Source: Strigops habroptila (taxonomy: Eukaryota; Chordata; Aves; Psittaciformes; Psittacidae). From it: a DNA stretch of 64,000 bases. Location of the stretch: positions 43,076,420 through 43,140,419 of the forward strand of contig NC_044284.2 of assembly GCF_004027225.2 (NCBI RefSeq). The letters run 5' to 3'. Positions within the stretch are counted from its first letter, which is position 1, and every line of letters starts with the position of its first letter. The position numbers and the translations under genes are program-made. Below the pieces are notes generated by a model that was given only the letters and a program-made list of their open reading frames with translations, was not told the DNA's origin and did no database searches. Below, one piece after another: positions 24,801 to 64,000 of this stretch.

Positions 24801-27669
24801 CTGTGGATAAAGCAACTACCTACCTGAACCTTTACACAGCTCTCTTCCCTTTTTCCATGCCTGTCTCTACTTCTTCACAAAGACAAAATATAGTAGCTTA
24901 CAGATAATGCTGTCCTGTTCTCTCATGTATGTCAAACTGTTTTTTTCGTGTGTATAATAAATCTACAAAATACTGCAAAGACCATGGTGGGAGAGAAGGG
25001 AAGAAACCAGACAGGAATTGCTCTGAGTTGTTACATATTTTAAACTTCTTAAGACTCCAGTCCTCAAAAGTGACCTCAAAATATATAATAATTTCTTCCT
25101 TATTTAATCATGCAAGAACTTTTTTACAAAGTGGAAGTAAGATCTTTTCTAGTCTGCAGTTGGTCCTAATGGAACCCTGTGCAAAGTTTACAGACATATG
25201 AACTAGTATCATTAAATGATAAGTCATTTGGGGGAATTCTGAAATGATGATGAGAGCTAGGAGCTGAGTGGAAAAGGTCTGTGTGGTAGGTATGAGGCTT
25301 GGGTTTTTTGTTTGCTGGGGTTTTATTATTTTAAAAATATGATTCTACGGTCTGTGATACACTGCATTTTGTTTGCAATTCTACCAACTGCAAGTATCTA
25401 AGAAGGTACAAGTAAATATTCCTTAACAGAGACCAGGATATCTAGAATTTGTGGCAGCTACTGTGCTAATTTCTGTACACATGCTTGAGTTCATTGCAGC
25501 ATCTATATAACTCAACCACTTGCAGTCTGAAAAAATAGTCTGGTACAGAAATTAAAATAATAATTTTAACCTTAAAATCTTAAGGCCATAGCGAAGGTCA
25601 GTTAACTTACTTGATAATGTTATAGAGCTGCTGAAAGGTAATCGTTGCTCCAGAATTTTGGGAGCATTGTACCTTCTGTAATTACGCATAATAGTAACTG
25701 TAATCATTCAAAATGAACTGCTGACTTGCTTATATTTCTTAATAGTGCAGTGAACCCTGCCGCTGCTGTTACTGCTTGTACTGTTGCCTGTCCTTCTGCT
25801 CACTATCATAGTAGTTATTAACTTTGGTAAGTAGCTCTGACATCTTTTATATGTTGCTGCTCTTTAGAGGTCTACAGCTGTCTTGTGTTCTTACTCATAT
25901 GACAGTGAGTCTAAACCTAGGGGACAGCAGCACTTTGCTTTTAAGGATTTGACTAATAGAGTTCAAACTAACATCACCTTAACTGGTAACAAGAAAGATT
26001 CAGTATAGGGCAAACTGAGAATCACTTGGTGAGTCTACTACTTGCCAACCTATTGTAGGCACAAATTAAAGAGTAGGTATGAAATTACCTGAGTAATTTT
26101 CTCCCTCCACATTTCCTCCCCCCCCCCTATTTTTTCTTTGTTAGCCAATTTTTGCATTATTCACCATTGTGAAGCTACTTCTTGTTTACAAAATCTGGGG
26201 CTGGGATGGGTCTTAGGCTGAAAATTAAAACTGTGTATGAGTTGTTCTCACTTGAAAGAGTGTGTGAGCATAGCAAAGTATCAAGTAATTATAGTGTATT
26301 ACTAGATATGGTTATATACACACCTGAAAGCTTGTTTGCCACCCATGTGCTCCTGCTAATTATCTGACCAATACCTTCTCTGTTTAATGCTCCAGGATGA
26401 TTGTGGTGGACGCTCTATCATAAATACAAGTCTGGGAGCAGAGAGTAACTGGAGAATTGAAGGAAAAGAATCTTCCAGGTTCTTTCACAGATGTTTTGCT
26501 GAAGAACTTATGATAAACTGAGTTTCCTCATAGAAGAGGAAGCTGATGTCTGACTTAGACTCCAGCTTGATAAACTAGTCTGCCTGGATTCAGATCTCCA
26601 GACTGGCTGAAAGTGGGCCATGAATAATACTAATGGGCAAAGCTTGACATGTTGTTGAATTGCAAATAAGTATTAGGGCTGCCAGGAACAGTGAAGGGTT
26701 GCTTGAAATCTCCTTGACTGATAGCTCCAAAGATAAGCTTGTCTGAATTCATGTTTCTGGCTGATTTTTTTCTTTCCTTTGCCTGCAGTGATGTTTTGAG
26801 TAGTGAGCTGTGGCTTCCAGTGAAAGCTTGCAGCCTCAATATATAGGGGTTTTTTGACAGATAAGGAATGGCCTAACAGCCATATCTGAAATCTGTGTCC
26901 TGGTTACATGGCCCGCTTAGTGGGCTGGGTTCACCCTGCTTCCATCCTGTATTTTGTGGGTTTGGATGATTTGAGGAACGACTTCTGGTGTAACACATGC
27001 TGCTGAAATAGCCAAATGCTGACCAGTCTGGCAAAAAATCTGGGAGTTGCTTTCTCTTTGTGAGATGGGAGGATGTATTTCTTAGGCGTGTATGTGGCCC
27101 TGAATGAAGTTGAATGTTGTTCCCTTTGCAACAGTCTGCATGAATTGCAGTAGAATGGCATCTGGCCAAAACCTTGCTGCAGCCTGACCATGCCAAGGTT
27201 ATTTGCCATCTTTATTTCTTAAGTTTTCCATTCATAGCTTATAAATTGAGGTAGAAGACAGAGGAAGGTGGGAATGTTATCATAGATGAAACTTCCCGGA
27301 TCTTTTGACATTGGTTAATGTCTGTCATGACCAAATAAATGCTTTATTCCTTATACAGCTTGTCCATGCAGACTCTTCTTAATACATGAGTGCCTTTCAT
27401 GTGAATTGAGTTCCGTTAGAAGATCATCTGAGGCTCTGAGTTTGTCCAGGGAGTTTGTTGATCACGAGAGGGTTTAAACAGGTTGTCGTGCTTCTTGCTC
27501 TCTGCTTTTAGAATGAAACACGAGAGTATTTGAGCATACATAACTACTGTGGAATTCATATGGAAATACATTAAAAAATATTGTAAGAAAGGTAGGAGGG
27601 GTTTTGAGTGTTAAGATAAATCATCTATGTGATAATGTTCTGTCTTATTGAATGCTCACTTGTGTTCCT

Positions 27670-27759
27670 GCCTGATGATGAGCAGCAACTCTGGCAAGTT
27701 CCTTCTAAGTACTTCTAATGAAATATCAGTGGTAATTACTGGGTTCTTTTTCTGAAGGC
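27670..27759 (+). ncRNA. Candidate C/D-box snoRNA in PRRC2C intron 1
   Basis: C box ATGATGA (27675-27681) and D box CTGA (27752-27755) lie 70 nt apart. They are flanked by a 4-bp terminal stem, GCCT (27670-27673) with AGGC (27756-27759), directly against the boxes as in a kink-turn. An internal D'-like CTGG (27691-27694) is preceded by GCAGCAACT, which is complementary to 9 nt of the conserved 18S rRNA stretch AGUUGCUGC. A C'-like element near 27718 is poor. The paralogues PRRC2A and PRRC2B host snoRNAs in mammals, which makes an intronic snoRNA plausible. The short stem, imperfect internal boxes and number of places searched keep confidence low. Confidence 0.25.
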
Positions 27760-28432
27760 CTGCTATTCTGGGGGAAGGAGAGAAATGACCTGTTCTAACA
27801 GCCCTTTTATTCACTGCTGCAAGAATAGTGTAACTCTTGGTTTAAGGGATTCTTGCCTTCCCTGTCTGAACATACTGTGTATTCCTAATTTTGGGAAAGA
27901 AAGCTTCAGGGGGTGGGGAGAGGAGGAAGGGGACACAAACCCAAATTCCAGAAATACTACTGCAGGTAATGGTATCTCAGCACTTGGCTTCAGGAGTGGG
28001 TGAAGTCGTTAAGCTTCCCCAGTAGGGAGCTAGCTGCTGGTAGAAACTTTGCATGTTTGTTTTTTGGGTGTGTGTTTTGTTGTGGTGATGATGTTTAGGT
28101 GTTTGGGGGTTTGTTTTTGTTTTGCTTTTTAGTGAAATCATGGATGGTATTTATCACTTCCACAGGGTTTGATATTAATTAAATGCTGACACTCCTGATC
28201 TTGTGACATACAAATTGTAGAGGTGGAAATACTCTAAAATCACAAGTGTTACATTAGCTGGGGGTTCGTGGAGCTAATGTGTCCTGTGGCATCTCTAGTA
28301 TGCTTAAATGAAGTAGTGCTAATGGTGTTAAATATGCTGTCTCTTAAATATTGGTTTATACTCAAATTGCTTTACTTTTATGTTGTTCTTTTCAGGCAAA
28401 ATTTGAGGGGTGAGCAGTAGGTACCAGACTCG

Positions 28433-63801
<35,369 letters not shown>

Positions 63802-64000
63802 GTAAGTCTATTGCAGTGATCATCTTGACTTTGAAGACAAGAAAATATTTTCACACTTTAAAGCACAAAATAGTGCCTTCAGTAAACAAGTCACTAGGGT
63901 TTCTTTCATGTTAACTAGATTTGCATTGCTCAGTAATCTTACTCTGAAGCGGATTTGGTTTGATTAGTATCTGTTCTGGAATTCTTCAGGTATTTTCTTG

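Larger units (their letters stand above)
11261..28395 (+). other. PRRC2C intron 1
   Basis: A 17.1-kb AT-rich intron. I see no protein-coding gene on either strand and no long interspersed element. It contains homopolymer tracts (25 A's at 15814-15838, others near 17509, 20509, 23050 and 23840) and a weak C/D snoRNA candidate near its 3' end. It is the likeliest location for intronic enhancers, but none can be identified from sequence alone. Confidence 0.7.

Overview
This is nuclear vertebrate DNA, and almost certainly avian. It has large GT-AG introns, one strong CpG island, and two 5'-truncated CR1 LINEs. The coding content is two flavin-containing monooxygenase (FMO) genes followed by PRRC2C. 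The FMO cluster next to PRRC2C matches the order I remember for mammalian FMO1-FMO4-PRRC2C. All recognised genes are on the + strand. Exons were assigned by eye from reading frame, splice sites and remembered family sequences; no alignment was run.

Layout. 1-2847: the last three coding exons of an FMO gene of the FMO1/2/3 type (closest to FMO1), whose 5' part lies outside the window. 2848-5245: intergenic sequence with candidate poly(A) signals and a possible TATA box. 5284-10163: a complete FMO4, eight coding exons that join in frame to 546 residues. 10164-10890: FMO4 3' UTR and a short spacer. 10890-11640: the CpG-island promoter of PRRC2C, with a CTCF-like site, a GC box, a (CG)n run, a YY1 site and non-coding exon 1. 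11261-28395: a 17-kb first intron with no recognisable gene apart from one weak C/D-box snoRNA candidate. 28449-63801: 22 coding exons of PRRC2C, which join without a frame break to 2081 residues. The gene continues past the right edge.

The two parts are functionally unrelated. The FMO genes encode ER-membrane, NADPH- and FAD-dependent enzymes that oxygenate soft nucleophiles. PRRC2C encodes a very long, largely disordered RNA-associated protein linked to translation initiation and stress granules. The tissue-restricted FMO cluster and the housekeeping-type PRRC2C promoter are only about 0.5 kb apart, with the CTCF-like motif between them.

I found no clearly new biological system. The observations most worth checking are an out-of-frame upstream ATG 16 nt before the PRRC2C start (PRRC2 proteins are themselves reported to promote leaky scanning), the CTCF-like motif between FMO4 and PRRC2C, the intronic C/D snoRNA candidate, a Gln-Ala repeat where the mammalian protein has a long Ser/Ala/Pro/Thr repeat, and a Cys in the conserved FATGY motif of the first FMO.
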